64,000 nt of DNA from Lacinutrix sp. Hel_I_90 (GTDB lineage: Bacteria; Bacteroidota; Bacteroidia; Flavobacteriales; Flavobacteriaceae): positions 1,352,501-1,416,500 of the forward strand of contig NZ_JYNQ01000001.1 in assembly GCF_000934685.1 (NCBI RefSeq). Direction: 5' to 3'. Shown one piece after another: positions 7,485 to 16,009 of the stretch. The notes below the pieces were generated by a model. The model was not told the origin of the DNA, made no database searches, and worked only from the letters and a program-made list of their open reading frames with translations. Positions within the stretch are counted from its first letter, which is position 1. Every line of letters begins with the position of its first letter. Position numbers and translations under genes: made by a program.

Positions 7485-8321
7485 TCAATTTTTAAACTGT
7501 AGCGCCACCCAATTATTCCTTTCAAATTTTGATTGAAATGTTAGTCCGTTTTTAGTACATTCATCTTGTATGAAAGGAATATCACTATTATAAAACCCAC
7601 TCAAATACAAGGTTCCATTTTTATTTAAACAAGTCGTATAGACAGAAATATCTTGTAACAGTATGTTCCTATTAATATTTGCGATAATAACATCATAGGT
7701 TTTATCCTTTAACAAACTGGCGTCACCTTCGTAAACATTAACTTGAGACGTATTATTACGTTCTGCATTTTCGACACTATTTAAATAGCACCAATTATCA
7801 ATATCTATGGCATCAATACTTTTTGCGCCTTTCATCGCTGTAAGAATTGCCAAAACACCAGTACCACAGCCCATATCTAAAACTGATTTTCCTTCAAAAT
7901 CATTTTTCAAAATATGCTGAATCATCATGTGTGTCGTCTCGTGATGTCCTGTTCCAAAACTCATTTTAGGTTCGATAATGATATCGTACTTCGTATCTGG
8001 CTTTTCATGAAAAGGCGCTCTTACTGAACACAAATCGTCAACAATGATAGGATTGAAATTCTTTTCCCATTCACTATTCCAATTAACTTGCTCGATTTCA
8101 TCAAACGTGTAGGTGATTTTGAATTCATCACTAGTAAGCACATAGATATCATCTAAAATACCCTCAAACCATTCGTGTTTTTGAATGTAAGCAGTCACCC
8201 CGTCTTCGGTTTCGACAAAGCTTTCAAAACCTGCATAGCCGAGCTCGGCTATCAAAATTTCGGTTCCTGGTTGTAACGGTTGGACTTTAAAATAATAACC
8301 TAAATATATAGTATTTGACAT
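7485..8321 (-). CDS. prmA: Ribosomal protein L11 methyltransferase PrmA
   Basis: 278 residues. The N-terminal substrate-recognition domain (about residues 1-100) is followed by a class I SAM-methyltransferase domain with motif I VLDMGCGTGVLAI (about residues 145-157), preceded by the PrmA signature MSFGTGHHETT and followed by ANINRNILL. The enzyme trimethylates amino groups of ribosomal protein L11. It lies downstream of tpiA on the same strand, with a REP-like element between them. Confidence 0.95.
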   Translation of the reverse strand: MSNTIYLGYYFKVQPLQPGTEILIAELGYAGFESFVETEDGVTAYIQKHEWFEGILDDIYVLTSDEFKITYTFDEIEQVNWNSEWEKNFNPIIVDDLCSVRAPFHEKPDTKYDIIIEPKMSFGTGHHETTHMMIQHILKNDFEGKSVLDMGCGTGVLAILTAMKGAKSIDAIDIDNWCYLNSVENAERNNTSQVNVYEGDASLLKDKTYDVIIANINRNILLQDISVYTTCLNKNGTLYLSGFYNSDIPFIQDECTKNGLTFQSKFERNNWVALQFKN

Positions 8322-8377
8322 GTTTTAATTTACGAATTATATGTTTTGATTTACGAATTTCCTTAGACGCTCAATTT

Positions 8378-8453
8378 GCGTTAGGGATTGAAGTATTTGT
8401 TGGAGCTCCTCGCAGAGAGCGACTACTGAAAGCCCGACCCTCGTGGTAACGCC
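8378..8453. repeat. REP-like imperfect palindrome between tpiA and prmA
   Basis: A 76-base element bounded by GCGTTA and TAACGC with an internal GAGCTCCTCGCAGAGAGCGAC stem-like part and the string GAAAGCCCGACCC. It is GC-richer than its neighbours. I believe similar elements are dispersed between genes in other Flavobacteriaceae, where REP-associated Y1 transposases occur, but no second full copy is in this window to confirm it. Confidence 0.5.
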
Positions 8454-8489
8454 ATTCTAAAAAAATAGTTACTCTTTCTGGTTATTTAA

Positions 8490-9239
8490 TTAAAACGCAT
8501 TCACAATGGCATAGAAATCTGCTGCATTAAGAGCTGCTCCTCCTATTAAACCGCCATCTACATCGGGTTTTGAGAAAATTTCTTTGGCATTTGCAGGTTT
8601 AACACTGCCGCCATAAAGGATAGACATGTTATCGCCTAGTGCCTTACCGTATTTATTACTAAGCGTTTCTCTTATGAATTTATGCATGTCTTGTGCTTGC
8701 TCCGGACTCGCTGTCTCACCTGTTCCAATCGCCCAAACGGGCTCATAAGCCAATACTATATTTTTAAACGCTGACGCCTCTAAATGAAATAAGGCATTTT
8801 TAATTTGACTCTCAACTACAGCTTCTTCGTTTCCTGCTTTTCTATCGGCTAATTCTTCACCAAAGCAAAAAACAACACGCATGTCATTAGCTAAGGCAGC
8901 ATCCACTTTTTTTGCTAAAAGCGCATCATCTTCATTAAAATAAGCACGTCGCTCTGAATGCCCTAAAATAACGGTTTGTATGCCAATACTTTTTAACATT
9001 GCCGCACTTACTTCTCCGGTATATGCCCCGTTTTCTGCAAAGTGCATGTTTTGCGCAACAACTTCTATATCGCTTTGTCTTAAAGCCTCAAAAGCATTCC
9101 ATAAATTAGTAAAGCTTGGCGCAATCATTACCTCGACATCTGATCTGTGCTTTTGCTTCTTTAATGCGGTGATTAAGGTTTCAGTTTGTGATAAATCGTT
9201 ATTCATCTTCCAGTTTCCTGCCACTATATTTTGTCTCAT
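8490..9239 (-). CDS. tpiA: Triose-phosphate isomerase
   Basis: 249 residues, the standard length. It interconverts dihydroxyacetone phosphate and glyceraldehyde 3-phosphate in glycolysis. Visible landmarks are GNWKMNND at the N-terminus with the active-site Asn and Lys, the catalytic His in LGHSERRAYF, the catalytic Glu in AYEPVWAIGTG, and the phosphate-binding YGGSVKPAN near the end. All catalytic residues are intact. Same strand as the upstream permease and BT_3928 genes, in an arrangement common in this family. Confidence 0.97.
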   Translation of the reverse strand: MRQNIVAGNWKMNNDLSQTETLITALKKQKHRSDVEVMIAPSFTNLWNAFEALRQSDIEVVAQNMHFAENGAYTGEVSAAMLKSIGIQTVILGHSERRAYFNEDDALLAKKVDAALANDMRVVFCFGEELADRKAGNEEAVVESQIKNALFHLEASAFKNIVLAYEPVWAIGTGETASPEQAQDMHKFIRETLSNKYGKALGDNMSILYGGSVKPANAKEIFSKPDVDGGLIGGAALNAADFYAIVNAF

Positions 9240-9411
9240 AATTAATGCCTGCCAACACAGGTATCTTTTAATTTATACTTTGTTTTTTTAACGTTCTGAT
9301 TTTAAGACCTAAAAATTAGTAATTATTATTTACAATATTTATATCTACATTCAAATTATTACTAAATCTCTAATTATTTTTTTATAAATAAATGCCTTCC
9401 TTGATAAAAAT

Positions 9412-10488
9412 CTATTCGAACTTTACCTTAGGATCTAACCAACCATAAATAATATCCACAAAAATATTAATGATAATAAAAAGTAAGGCTATTATTAAAA
9501 CAGCACCCATTATTACTGGTAAATCTAGTGTGTTTAGCGCATTCACAATTTCTTTTCCTAAGCCGTTCCAACCAAAAATATACTCTACAAATACGGCGCC
9601 TGCTAGCATACTGGCAAACCAACCAGAGATTGCCGTGACTACTGGATTCATTGCGTTTTTAAGCGCATGGTTTTTTATGATTTGAAACTCAGATAGGCCT
9701 TTAGCTCTCGCAGTACGAATGTAATCTTGGTTAAAAACTTCCAATAACGAATTTCGCATTAATTGTATCACTACTGCTAATGGGCGAATACCTAAAACGA
9801 TAGCTGGTAGTATTAAATTTTTCCATTTGATGTTCATATTCTCACCAAAATCGTCTAACTCATAAAGACTACCTGTCATTTCTAAATTGGTGTACTTATG
9901 GAGTACGAATCCAAAAAACCAGGCGAACAAGATGGCACTAAAAAAGGAAGGCACACTCATGCCTATAGTACTTAATATCTGAATGGACTTATCTAAAAAC
10001 GTGTCTTTTTTTAAGGCTGAAACGACACCTAAGCTGATGCCCAATAACAAAGCAATGAGTATCGCTGTTACCGCTAGCACAAAAGTATTGGGTAAGGTTT
10101 CACCTAACACCTGACTTACTTTCTTCCCTTGTTTTGTAAATGACTCTCTTAAATAAGGGAACTTTACAACAGTAGTGGTTTCCCCAATAGTAAAAAGTGT
10201 TGTCCCCGTATATTTATTGTCGCGAAAAAAGGTGTAATTACCTCTTTTAGTAGAATGAAATGAAAGGGGCGACAAATCGTTTAAATAATATAAATACTGC
10301 GTTGCAATAGGCTTATCAAAGCCATACTTTTTTTTTATGATTGCCAATTGCTCACTGTCTTCATTCTGCCCCAACATCATTAATGCAGGATCACCAGGCA
10401 AGACATTAAATAAAAAAAATATAAGAGTAACAACTCCAAATAATGTAAGTAATGCGTAGAACGTTTTGTTTAGAAGATAGCTTATCAG
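9412..10488 (-). CDS. DppB/OppB-type ABC transporter permease, probable CTG start
   Basis: An inner-membrane permease of the oligopeptide/dipeptide type. The conserved first helix (ISYLLNKTFYALLTLFGVV, then VLPGDPALMMLG) lies upstream of the first ATG/TTG-initiated reading, so the true start must be earlier; the only reasonable position is a CTG two bases after the stop of the BT_3928 gene, where related genes would have ATG-ATA-AGC. That gives 358 residues, the family's usual size, with about six helices and the EAA-type loop (RTARAKGLSEFQIIKNHALKNA). No partner permease, ATPase or binding protein is nearby, so it is an orphan. Tight spacing implies co-translation with the upstream gene. Confidence 0.85.
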   Translation of the reverse strand: MISYLLNKTFYALLTLFGVVTLIFFLFNVLPGDPALMMLGQNEDSEQLAIIKKKYGFDKPIATQYLYYLNDLSPLSFHSTKRGNYTFFRDNKYTGTTLFTIGETTTVVKFPYLRESFTKQGKKVSQVLGETLPNTFVLAVTAILIALLLGISLGVVSALKKDTFLDKSIQILSTIGMSVPSFFSAILFAWFFGFVLHKYTNLEMTGSLYELDDFGENMNIKWKNLILPAIVLGIRPLAVVIQLMRNSLLEVFNQDYIRTARAKGLSEFQIIKNHALKNAMNPVVTAISGWFASMLAGAVFVEYIFGWNGLGKEIVNALNTLDLPVIMGAVLIIALLFIIINIFVDIIYGWLDPKVKFE

Positions 10489-10489
10489 A

Positions 10490-11803
10490 TTAGTTTTCTT
10501 TTAATTTAATTTTTATAATTTCATTTACAACACTACTGTTTTGCATGTTTAGCTCTTTCAATTGAATGATATCTTTTATAACATTCATTTGCTCTATAGT
10601 ATCAGGATCCAAAGCCTCAACCTCTTCTTCCGTCGCGGGCTCATCATCAATAAAATACAAGGTGATCTTCTCTTCGGCAATTGGTTCTGGCTTACGCGGT
10701 ACTTCTGGCAATTCTAAATCATCCACATCATTAAAATGCACCTTTTGTACCACCGTTCCTTTTTCTAATTTTAAGACTCCTGGATTGGAGCGAATAACTG
10801 TTTTTAATGCTTTTTCGTCGCATAAATAAAAATCGAAATTCAAATTATAGATGTCTTTTGTTTTTGCTTTTGCTTCAGCTCCTGATGCGGTTAAGCCTAT
10901 TACGGTATAACCTCTCCTTATTGCCAAATCTGTAATGTCTTTAACATTCTTGAAGCCTTCAGCATTTGCCGTTTCTAAACTGTAAGACACCACCATAATG
11001 AGATGGTCTTCTGCTAAAAATGTATCGGTAAGATTCTCATCTTCCGTTTCTATGGAAAAATCTTTTATTGGCGGATCGTAACCCGCTCTAACAACTTCAG
11101 TTTCTACACCTACATATGCTCCACCTTCTACTGTTGGGTAGCTACCGTCTGTTACGATTACTTTTTCTTCACCATTTACATTAAAGGTCCAGGTGAATTC
11201 CTGAATTGCTTTTGGCGCGTTCTCAGGAACAGTCATACCGTCTGCTATATTTGCACCCACTTTATAGGCTCTAAAATCCCAAACGGGTAAATGCATTAGT
11301 ACATGATAGCCAAACCAAAGACTTCCAATAAAACCTAATAAGGCTAGAAGGGTATTTGGGAACCTTCCGAATAAGGGTTTTATATGTTTTAAACCATAGA
11401 CTAAAACGAGGATTAATAATAAAAGAATCAAATCTTTAAAGAAACTTTCCCAAGGATCCATTTTTAAGAAATCACCAAAACAGCCACAGTCTTTAACTTT
11501 CTCAAAATAGGCTGCATAAAAGGTTAGAAAGGTGAAGAACACAATCATGGCCAGTAAGCTCCATACGGTAAATTTCGGTTTATACCCTATCAATAAAAAA
11601 ACACCTAAAACGACTTCTAAAACCACTACAAACACCGCAATTCCTAATGCGTAAGGCATAAAAACGGGTAAATCTAAAACATCTGCGCTAAAATATTCTT
11701 GTAATTTATAAGAGAAACCTATAGGGTCGTTTAGTTTTATTAATCCTGAAAAGATGAATAATGCACCAACTAAAAAGCGGCAAATGTGTATTATGTATTT
11801 CAT
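10490..11803 (-). CDS. BT_3928-family membrane protein with DoxX domain
   Basis: 437 residues. The N-terminal DoxX-like part (about residues 1-130) has four membrane helices and FGDFLKMDPWESFFKDL; a further helix follows near residues 145-170. The long C-terminal part (about 190-437) is soluble, and residues 250-370 have a thioredoxin-like look (HLIMVVSYSLETANAEGF then RRGYTVIGLTAS) but no CxxC. This architecture is that of the BT_3928 family in Bacteroidota; the molecular role is not known. It is the gene just ahead of the permease and follows the DUF1599 region, which is the usual neighbourhood. Confidence 0.85.
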   Translation of the reverse strand: MKYIIHICRFLVGALFIFSGLIKLNDPIGFSYKLQEYFSADVLDLPVFMPYALGIAVFVVVLEVVLGVFLLIGYKPKFTVWSLLAMIVFFTFLTFYAAYFEKVKDCGCFGDFLKMDPWESFFKDLILLLLILVLVYGLKHIKPLFGRFPNTLLALLGFIGSLWFGYHVLMHLPVWDFRAYKVGANIADGMTVPENAPKAIQEFTWTFNVNGEEKVIVTDGSYPTVEGGAYVGVETEVVRAGYDPPIKDFSIETEDENLTDTFLAEDHLIMVVSYSLETANAEGFKNVKDITDLAIRRGYTVIGLTASGAEAKAKTKDIYNLNFDFYLCDEKALKTVIRSNPGVLKLEKGTVVQKVHFNDVDDLELPEVPRKPEPIAEEKITLYFIDDEPATEEEVEALDPDTIEQMNVIKDIIQLKELNMQNSSVVNEIIKIKLKEN

Positions 11804-11886
11804 AAAATTTTATTTACATTTTAAAATTCTAAATCACAAAAACTAAATCCCAAAAGGTCCTCAGTTTTTAATTAAAATTTCTAAAA

Positions 11887-12231
11887 TTATCTTAATTTAT
11901 TTACTATTGATGATAGTATTTTTCTTAATTCGTTTGCTTCAATCAGTAGCTTATGAATTCTTTCTGATTCATTTTCATTTAATTCCTTCAGAAGTTTTAA
12001 CCAATATTCACTTTCCTTTGCTTCTTTTCTCGATATTCTCAATTTAAACAATAAATCTTTATCACCTAGCTTTTCATTTCCTTCAATGTAGTTTGCACCA
12101 ACAGAGCCTGAAGACCTAACCAACTGCTTACCATCTTCTATATTTGAAATTGTATTTTTTAATTCTTTAACTAAAAATCTACAGTCTCTTGCGAATTCAA
12201 AAGTGCGTCGTTCAAGATTATATGTTTTTTT
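11887..12231 (-). CDS. Four-helix-bundle (S23-like) protein without a visible start codon
   Basis: The reading frame encodes a small all-helical protein of the family found in 23S rRNA intervening sequences: RTFEFARDCRFLVKELK, then GKQLVRSSGSVGANYIEGNE and RISRKEAKESEYWLKLL. The first canonical initiator in frame is a TTG at 12123, which would cut the protein inside the conserved GKQLVRSSGSVGANY block. The conserved N-terminal part upstream is open back to about 12280 but has no ATG, GTG or TTG. Either an unusual start (ATA or ATT) is used, or an indel (for instance in the A7 run at 12225-12231) has removed the start. Role unknown; such genes are sporadic insertions. Confidence 0.55.
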   Translation of the reverse strand, partial: KKTYNLERRTFEFARDCRFLVKELKNTISNIEDGKQLVRSSGSVGANYIEGNEKLGDKDLLFKLRISRKEAKESEYWLKLLKELNENESERIHKLLIEANELRKILSSIVNKLR

Positions 12232-12263
12232 CTTCTCCCAATAGCTTTGGAATTTAGTTTTTA

Positions 12264-12812
12264 TTATTTGGAATTTGAACTAGCCAGATGAATCATTGCA
12301 AAAATAGCATAATTAATCATGTCTTGATAATTAGCTTCAATACCTTCACTTACTAGTGTTTTACCCAAATTATCTTCAATTTGTTTAACGCGTAACAGTT
12401 TCTGTAAGATTAAATCTGTAAGTGAACTCACACGCATTTCTCTCCAGGCTTCACCATAATCATGATTTTTATCTTGCATTAACTGTTTAGTACTAGTGAC
12501 TTTATCATCGTAAAGCTTGGTGGCCTGTTCAAGAGATAAATCGGGTTGTTCAACCACCCCTTTTTCTAACTGAATAAGTGCCATGATACAATAATTGATA
12601 ATGCCTATAAATTCGCTCTGCACCCCTTCATCAATTTTCCTAACCTCATTTTGCTGCAAACTTCTAATGCGCTGTGCTTTAATAAAAATCTGATCGGTAA
12701 GCGATGGCAATCTTAATATACGCCAAGCACTTCCGTAGTCGCTCATTTTATTAATAAACAAACTACGACACGTTTCTATTACAGCATCATATTGTTTTGA
12801 AGTATCTTGCAT
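12264..12812 (-). CDS. DUF1599 (nucleotide-modification-associated) protein
   Basis: 182 residues made of two halves that resemble each other: NKMSDYGSAWRILRLPSLTDQI (about residues 21-42) and DKNHDYGEAWREMRVSSLTDLI (about 113-134), each followed by a Q/K-rich helix and an INY-(C/A)-IMALI-type helix. This internal duplication is the DUF1599 signature. Related domains have been linked to modified nucleotides, but the function in Bacteroidota is not established. Divergent from folP across about 100 bases. Confidence 0.88.
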   Translation of the reverse strand: MQDTSKQYDAVIETCRSLFINKMSDYGSAWRILRLPSLTDQIFIKAQRIRSLQQNEVRKIDEGVQSEFIGIINYCIMALIQLEKGVVEQPDLSLEQATKLYDDKVTSTKQLMQDKNHDYGEAWREMRVSSLTDLILQKLLRVKQIEDNLGKTLVSEGIEANYQDMINYAIFAMIHLASSNSK

Positions 12813-12917
12813 AAATTGAATGAATTTTGTGTAAATTTCGCATAAAATTGTTTAAAATTCAAGGTTTAGCGTTTATAGTTTCTAAATGCCTGACAAACAG
12901 TAAACATAAAGCTATCT

Positions 12918-13742
12918 ATGACGATTAATTGTAACGGATCACTTATCGATTTAACCGCACCAAAAGTAATGGGCATTTTAAACGTTACGCCAGATTCTTT
13001 TTACGATGGCGGCTTTTACAAAGACCCCTCTTTAATTTTAAAACAAGTAGAAAAAATGCTTGAAGCTGGAGCTACTTTTATCGATGTTGGTGCCTACAGC
13101 TCGAAACCTAATGCAGATAAAGTCTCTCAAGAGGATGAGCTAAAGCGCATACTCCCAATTATTGATTTATTGCTGAAACACTTTCCTGACCTCGTGATTT
13201 CTGTTGACACCTTTCGTGCAGAAGTTGCCAGACAATGTATTGAAAAAGGAGCTGCCTTAGTGAATGATATTTCTGCTGGGCATTTAGATGATAAAATGAT
13301 GGAAACCGTTGCCCACTTAAACGTGCCTTATATTATGATGCACATGAGAGGCACCCCAGAAACAATGCAACAGCAGACAAATTATAAATCTATTTTAAAA
13401 GAAATTCTGTTTTATTTTTCTGAAAGAATAGCGAAAGCCAGAGCTTTAGGAATCGTAGATATTATTATTGATCCTGGATTTGGATTTGCTAAAACACGTG
13501 AACAAAATTTTGAATTGCTAAATAGTTTAGAAGGTTTTAAAATAATCGAGCTACCCTTGTTAGCTGGGATTTCGAGAAAATCTATGATTTACAAAACATT
13601 ACAAACGACTTCATCCGAAGCACTTAACGGCACCACCGCTTTAAACATGGTTGCCTTAGAAAAAGGCGCAAAAATTTTACGTGTACATGATGTAAAAGAA
13701 GCTGTCGAATGTGTTAAACTTTACAACCAATTACATGCCTAA
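12918..13742 (+). CDS. folP: Dihydropteroate synthase
   Basis: 274 residues. It condenses p-aminobenzoate with the pterin pyrophosphate to give dihydropteroate in folate synthesis and is the target of sulfonamides. Motifs in order: MGILNVTPDSFYDGG at the N-terminus, IDVGAYSSKPNA, DIIIDPGFGFAKT with the pterin-site residues, GISRKSM near residue 225 and RVHDVKEAVE at the end. First gene of a plus-strand operon; its stop is followed by the lipoprotein gene within one base and then by cdaA. Confidence 0.96.
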   Translation: MTINCNGSLIDLTAPKVMGILNVTPDSFYDGGFYKDPSLILKQVEKMLEAGATFIDVGAYSSKPNADKVSQEDELKRILPIIDLLLKHFPDLVISVDTFRAEVARQCIEKGAALVNDISAGHLDDKMMETVAHLNVPYIMMHMRGTPETMQQQTNYKSILKEILFYFSERIAKARALGIVDIIIDPGFGFAKTREQNFELLNSLEGFKIIELPLLAGISRKSMIYKTLQTTSSEALNGTTALNMVALEKGAKILRVHDVKEAVECVKLYNQLHA

Positions 13743-13743
13743 T

Positions 13744-14394
13744 ATGAGAGTTCTTTTTTTATTTCTATTTCTGCTGTCTTGCGGAAATGAAAAAGTCATA
13801 CAGTTACCCGAAATACAAAATGCAAAGATTACCACTATTACAGATGTTTCTCCTGCTTATATTTTTTACGATGAAACAAAACCTGATAGTGTAGAATTGA
13901 ACAGAAAAAACCTGATAATTTCTACTAACTGGTTAGTAAATGTCGATAAGCGCTTAACGTTAAAACAAGCACTACCTTCTATTATAAAATTACAAGATAA
14001 AAAGCGAAAGGCTACACTGCATAAAAATGAAAATGCTAAAAACTACTTTACTTGTAATGACACCAGCATTAAAAATTTAGGCTTTATTGATTTTACCGAT
14101 GTGGTTTATGTCGATGACCACGTTGATCTTGCTACAATTACTTTTCATATCCTGTTTACCTCACCAGATGAAATACAGATTACAACCAACCGTGAAAAAT
14201 TAATTAAAACTAATATCTCAGATTTAGGTAAAGACTTATTTCAAAACAAAAGTTCAGAAGAAGAAAACCCCATTCTATTCTTAGAATTTAATGACCAATT
14301 ATCATTTCAGGATTATATTACATTCAAATCCATTCTATCACACTTGTCTAATAATGATTTTAGAATAAGTCCAATGGAATTCATTTTTGATTAA
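13744..14394 (+). CDS. Lipoprotein of unknown function in the folP-cdaA operon
   Basis: 216 residues with a very short signal peptide and lipobox FLLSC (Cys13), then a soluble domain with no family I recognise. It contains one internal cysteine (FTCNDTS) and an acidic C-terminal region. The start chosen gives MRVLFLFLF one base after the folP stop; an ATG nine bases earlier overlaps folP and is possible. Its position between folP and the c-di-AMP cyclase gene, with tight spacing on the left and 35 bases on the right, implies co-transcription. Confidence 0.7.
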   Translation: MRVLFLFLFLLSCGNEKVIQLPEIQNAKITTITDVSPAYIFYDETKPDSVELNRKNLIISTNWLVNVDKRLTLKQALPSIIKLQDKKRKATLHKNENAKNYFTCNDTSIKNLGFIDFTDVVYVDDHVDLATITFHILFTSPDEIQITTNREKLIKTNISDLGKDLFQNKSSEEENPILFLEFNDQLSFQDYITFKSILSHLSNNDFRISPMEFIFD

Positions 14395-14429
14395 TCATAT
14401 TTTACTAAATTTACCCAAACACATAACCA

Positions 14430-15221
14430 TTGGAAATTTTTAACACCGTATTTAATTTTGGAATAAAAGATTTTATAGATGTCTTTTTAGTCGCTTTACT
14501 TTTATTCTATGCTTACCGACTTGTTCGTGGTACAGTAGCCATTAATATTTTTATAGGCATCGTAGTGCTTTACTTTATTTATTTAATAGTTGAAGCGCTA
14601 CAAATGGTATTACTTACTAAAATTTTAGGCGGTTTTATTAGTGTTGGTTTTATCGCTTTAATTGTTGTTTTTCAACAGGAAGTCCGAAAATTTTTATTAA
14701 TGATTGGCTCTACCAATTTCGCCTCTAAACGCGGGGTACTTAAGCATTTAAAATTCTTAAAAACAGAAGGTATAACCAAATCGTTGACAGATATTGATAC
14801 TATTATAGCCGCTTGCAATAAAATGTCAACCACAAAAACAGGTGCTTTAATTGTTTTAGAACGCAATAACAATCTGGACTTTTTAGTGCAAACCGGTGAC
14901 GAAATGAACATCAAGGTCACACAGCCTATTATAGAAAGTATTTTCTTTAAAAATAGTCCGTTACATGATGGTGCTATTATTATTTCAGACAATATCGTAA
15001 AAGCTACCCGTGTTATTTTACCTGTAAATAATGAAAAAACTATCCCGCAACGCTTTGGCTTACGTCACAGAGCCGCTGTTGGTATTACAGAACGTACAGA
15101 TGCCATTGCCATTGCCGTAAGCGAAGAAACCGGACAAATTTCCTGTTTTAAAAATGGAACTTTTGTAGATTTTAAAGACTCTACTGAGTTGATTGAAATT
15201 ATTAAAGATGATTTGGATTAA
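14430..15221 (+). CDS. cdaA: CdaA-type diadenylate cyclase (c-di-AMP synthase)
   Basis: 263 residues, likely TTG start. Three N-terminal membrane helices (about 16-33, 38-56, 62-81) are followed by the DAC domain with its two catalytic motifs, Asp180-Gly-Ala in PLHDGAIII and Arg212-His-Arg in GLRHRAAVGI. It makes cyclic di-AMP from two ATP at the membrane. In Firmicutes the gene sits with cdaR and glmM; here it follows folP and a lipoprotein, and overlaps a DUF3667 gene by one base (TAATG). No CdaR homologue is seen. Confidence 0.94.
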   Translation: MEIFNTVFNFGIKDFIDVFLVALLLFYAYRLVRGTVAINIFIGIVVLYFIYLIVEALQMVLLTKILGGFISVGFIALIVVFQQEVRKFLLMIGSTNFASKRGVLKHLKFLKTEGITKSLTDIDTIIAACNKMSTTKTGALIVLERNNNLDFLVQTGDEMNIKVTQPIIESIFFKNSPLHDGAIIISDNIVKATRVILPVNNEKTIPQRFGLRHRAAVGITERTDAIAIAVSEETGQISCFKNGTFVDFKDSTELIEIIKDDLD

Positions 15222-16009
15222 TGATTTGCAAAAACTGTAAAAGATTATTACCCCAGCAAATTAATTACTGTAACGGCTGTGGCGCAAAAGTGATAAAAAA
15301 CAGATTAACGATGCGTAATCTGTTTGAGGATTTTGCCTATCGTTTTCTCAATTATGACAACCTCTTTTTGCAAACGATCATAGCGCTTTTAAAAACACCG
15401 GAAAAAGTAATAGATAGCTATGTCGAAGGCACTAGAAAAACCTATGTTAATCCTATTAGTTTTTTCGCTATCAACTTAACCCTTTCGGGGCTTTACATTC
15501 TCATTCTTCGTAAATACTTTAACGATGCCATGAACTTCGCAACCTTGTCAGGCCAACAAGGCGAGGCGCAGGTAAAACTGCAAGAAAGCATAATGGCCAT
15601 CTTCTATGATTATGGTTCATTAGTAAATTCAATTATAATACCAATTTTAGCCCTAATCTCTATTATCGTATTTTACAATAAAAAATATAATTATACTGAA
15701 CATATCATCGTTTACCTATATAGTATGTCCTTATTTAGTATCCTTTCTATGGTAACAGGCTTAATTGTTCTATCCATAGATACCAGTTACTTTATGACTT
15801 TAAGTTTACTTCAATATCTATTATTGTTTATATACCATGCCGTTTTATTTAAAAGATTATTTAACTTGAGCATAAAACAACTGTTTCTAAAGATTCTTAT
15901 TTTCATTCCCCTATCTTTCTTATTCTACATAGGCATATCTTTGGCAATAGTCCTTTTATTTTTTGTCTTTAGTGACATGTCTTTTAAAGATTTCGCACCC
16001 CAAAACTAA
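15221..16009 (+). CDS. DUF3667-family membrane protein with zinc ribbon
   Basis: 262 residues. The N-terminal CKNCKRLLPQQINYCNGCGAK forms a four-cysteine zinc-ribbon-like knuckle (residues 3-21), followed by the DUF3667 core TMRNLFEDFAYRFLNYDN and KTPEKVIDSYVEGTRKTYVN, then five or so membrane helices. The function of the family is unknown. Its ATG overlaps the cdaA stop, so translation is coupled. Its stop overlaps the convergent ABC transporter gene by four bases. Confidence 0.85.
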   Translation: MICKNCKRLLPQQINYCNGCGAKVIKNRLTMRNLFEDFAYRFLNYDNLFLQTIIALLKTPEKVIDSYVEGTRKTYVNPISFFAINLTLSGLYILILRKYFNDAMNFATLSGQQGEAQVKLQESIMAIFYDYGSLVNSIIIPILALISIIVFYNKKYNYTEHIIVYLYSMSLFSILSMVTGLIVLSIDTSYFMTLSLLQYLLLFIYHAVLFKRLFNLSIKQLFLKILIFIPLSFLFYIGISLAIVLLFFVFSDMSFKDFAPQN

